A DNA stretch of 6,310 nt from Devosia sp. (lineage in GTDB: Bacteria > Pseudomonadota > Alphaproteobacteria > Rhizobiales > Devosiaceae): positions 1 to 6,310 of the forward strand of contig DROE01000115.1 in the NCBI GenBank assembly GCA_011322005.1, given 5' to 3'. This document shows, one piece after another, positions 5,778 to 6,310 of the stretch (positions within the stretch are counted from its first letter, which is position 1; each line of letters opens with the position of its first letter). The notes under the pieces were generated by a model. The model was not told the DNA's origin. It did not search any database and saw only the letters and a list, made by a program, of their open reading frames with translations. Made by a program: the position numbers and the translations under genes.

Positions 5778-6092
5778 ATGTCGGGTTTTGACGAGCGGAA
5801 AAAAGCACAGGAAGCCAAGTTTGCCCATGATGCGCAGTTGCGCTTCAAGGCGGAATCAAGGCGCAACAAATTGCTGGCGCTGTGGGTGGCGGATCTTGTC
5901 GGCCACACCGACCCGGACGCCTATGTGGCCGAAGTCATCGCGGCCGATTTCGAAGAAGCGGGCGACGAAGATGTTTTCCGCAAGGTCAGCGCCGACATTT
6001 CCGCCGCAGGCAAAAACGTCGGTGAAGCTGAAATCCGTGAGAAAATGGCCGAACTGCTGGCAATGGCTCAAGAACAGGTGCTCGCCGAGTAG
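5778..6092 (+). CDS. ATP synthase F1 inhibitor, zeta-type subunit (DUF1476)
   Basis: This is a soluble 104-residue protein matching the alphaproteobacterial DUF1476 family, characterised in Paracoccus denitrificans as the zeta subunit that inhibits ATP hydrolysis by the F1 sector. The start MSGFDERKKAQEAKFAHDA is the conserved inhibitory N-terminal segment. It is followed by the Lys/Arg-rich stretch RFKAESRRNKLLALW (residues 22-36), the acidic helix AEVIAADFEEAGDEDVF (51-67), and a terminal helix with VGEAEIREKMAELLAMA (81-97). The length equals that of the known zeta protein. The ATG at 5778 is preceded by GGAG at ten bases; the frame is open further upstream but without family sequence. The gene stands alone on the plus strand, divergent from purC and away from any ATP synthase genes. 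Recognition is by sequence memory; activity here is inferred. Confidence 0.92.
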   Translation: MSGFDERKKAQEAKFAHDAQLRFKAESRRNKLLALWVADLVGHTDPDAYVAEVIAADFEEAGDEDVFRKVSADISAAGKNVGEAEIREKMAELLAMAQEQVLAE

Positions 6093-6122
6093 ATTGCTTG
6101 GCTTTTCCGGCCGACACGCGCC

Positions 6123-6173
6123 ATCCCGGCCTTTGGAGCCGGGATCCGGTGAACCTTGAGCACGACCCCGGAT
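6123..6173. repeat. REP-like hairpin pair downstream of the inhibitor gene, interrupted on its right side
   Basis: ATCCCGGC (6123-6130) and GCCGGGAT (6138-6145) form a perfect eight-base stem with a seven-base loop. A second pair follows: ATCCGG at 6144-6149 and CCGGAT at 6168-6173. The word GACCCCGGATT at 6164-6174 matches 3492-3502, but here the expected right half (CCGGGG) is missing because the insertion sequence begins. The first hairpin may also end transcription or protect the 3' end of the inhibitor mRNA, though no T-run follows it. Confidence 0.55.
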
Positions 6174-6176
6174 TTA

Positions 6177-6310
6177 GGTTCTGTACTCATAAACGGGATT
6201 CCCAACCGGCTTTGTCTGTGATTCACTTCTTCGAAACAGGAGGTGGATCATGGCGCGTTTTGATTTGAGCGATGGGGAGTGGCGGATCATCGAGCCGCTG
6301 TTGCCGAACA
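6177..6310 (+). mobile_element. IS5-family insertion sequence, left end (truncated by window edge)
   Basis: The sequence from GGTTCTGTACTCATAAAC onward resembles the left terminus and leader of IS5-family elements of the IS427-like group, and it leads into a transposase start at 6250. The three bases just before it are TTA (6174-6176), which fits the TNA target duplication reported for that group. The right end, the inverted repeat partner and the second target copy lie outside the window, so the boundary is inferred. Confidence 0.72.
6250..6310 (+). CDS. IS5-family transposase (N-terminal fragment, runs off the window)
   Basis: The frame begins MARFDLSDGEWRIIEPLLP, the characteristic N-terminus of IS5-family transposases. 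Twenty codons are visible before the window ends. A strong ribosome binding site, AGGAGG at 6238-6243, stands six bases before the ATG, better than those of the surrounding host genes. In the IS427-like group the transposase is often split into two overlapping frames joined by programmed frameshifting; that part is not visible. Whether the copy is intact cannot be judged from this fragment. Confidence 0.85.
   Translation, partial: MARFDLSDGEWRIIEPLLPN

Noticed and set aside
5774..5779. Perfect TATAAT on the plus strand before the zeta-type inhibitor gene
   Set aside because: It overlaps the start codon (5778-5780), so a transcript from it would begin inside the gene. The upstream -35 position is only a T-run.
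1..6310. tRNA, rRNA, CRISPR array, or a new multi-gene defence or biosynthetic system
   Set aside because: No tRNA-like cloverleaf, no regularly spaced repeats and no nuclease, helicase or toxin-like genes were seen. The genes are purine synthesis, two membrane proteins, an ATP synthase inhibitor and an insertion sequence.

Overview
The window looks like chromosome of an alphaproteobacterium, most likely a member of the Hyphomicrobiales (rhizobial/Devosia-like). The evidence is the Bacillus-type three-piece FGAM synthase (PurS, PurQ and short PurL), a 104-residue zeta-type F1-ATPase inhibitor (DUF1476) divergent from purC, and dispersed palindromes of the 'gtcattgcgagcg...gcaatcca' kind that are common in this class. 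No database search was possible; genes were recognised from their translated motifs.

Most genes lie on the minus strand, so the logical reading order is right to left. From 5550 down to 4503 come purC (SAICAR synthetase) and purS. Next are a possible 29-residue membrane peptide (4451-4362) and a small four-helix membrane protein of the DUF1304 type (4281-3916). A gap of about 600 bases (3321-3915) has no convincing gene and holds three kinds of palindromic dispersed repeat. It is followed by a membrane acyltransferase-3 family protein (3320-2238) with a probable terminator after it. Last come purQ and the 5' two thirds of purL, joined by an ATGA overlap; purL runs off the left edge.

On the plus strand at the right end, the zeta-type ATP synthase inhibitor gene (5778-6092) is divergent from purC. 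It is followed by a REP-like hairpin, and then by the left end of an IS5-family insertion sequence whose transposase starts at 6250 and leaves the window.

PurC, PurS, PurQ and PurL all serve de novo purine synthesis: PurSQL make FGAM from FGAR, and PurC makes SAICAR two steps later. The unusual points are: (1) purCS is separated from purQL by about 2.4 kb of membrane-protein genes and repeats; (2) the acyltransferase has Tyr where the family's near-invariant catalytic His is expected, one transition away from a His codon; (3) the IS5-type element appears to sit in the loop of a palindromic repeat, and a related copy of that repeat survives intact elsewhere in the window. I see no strong case for a wholly new multi-gene system here.
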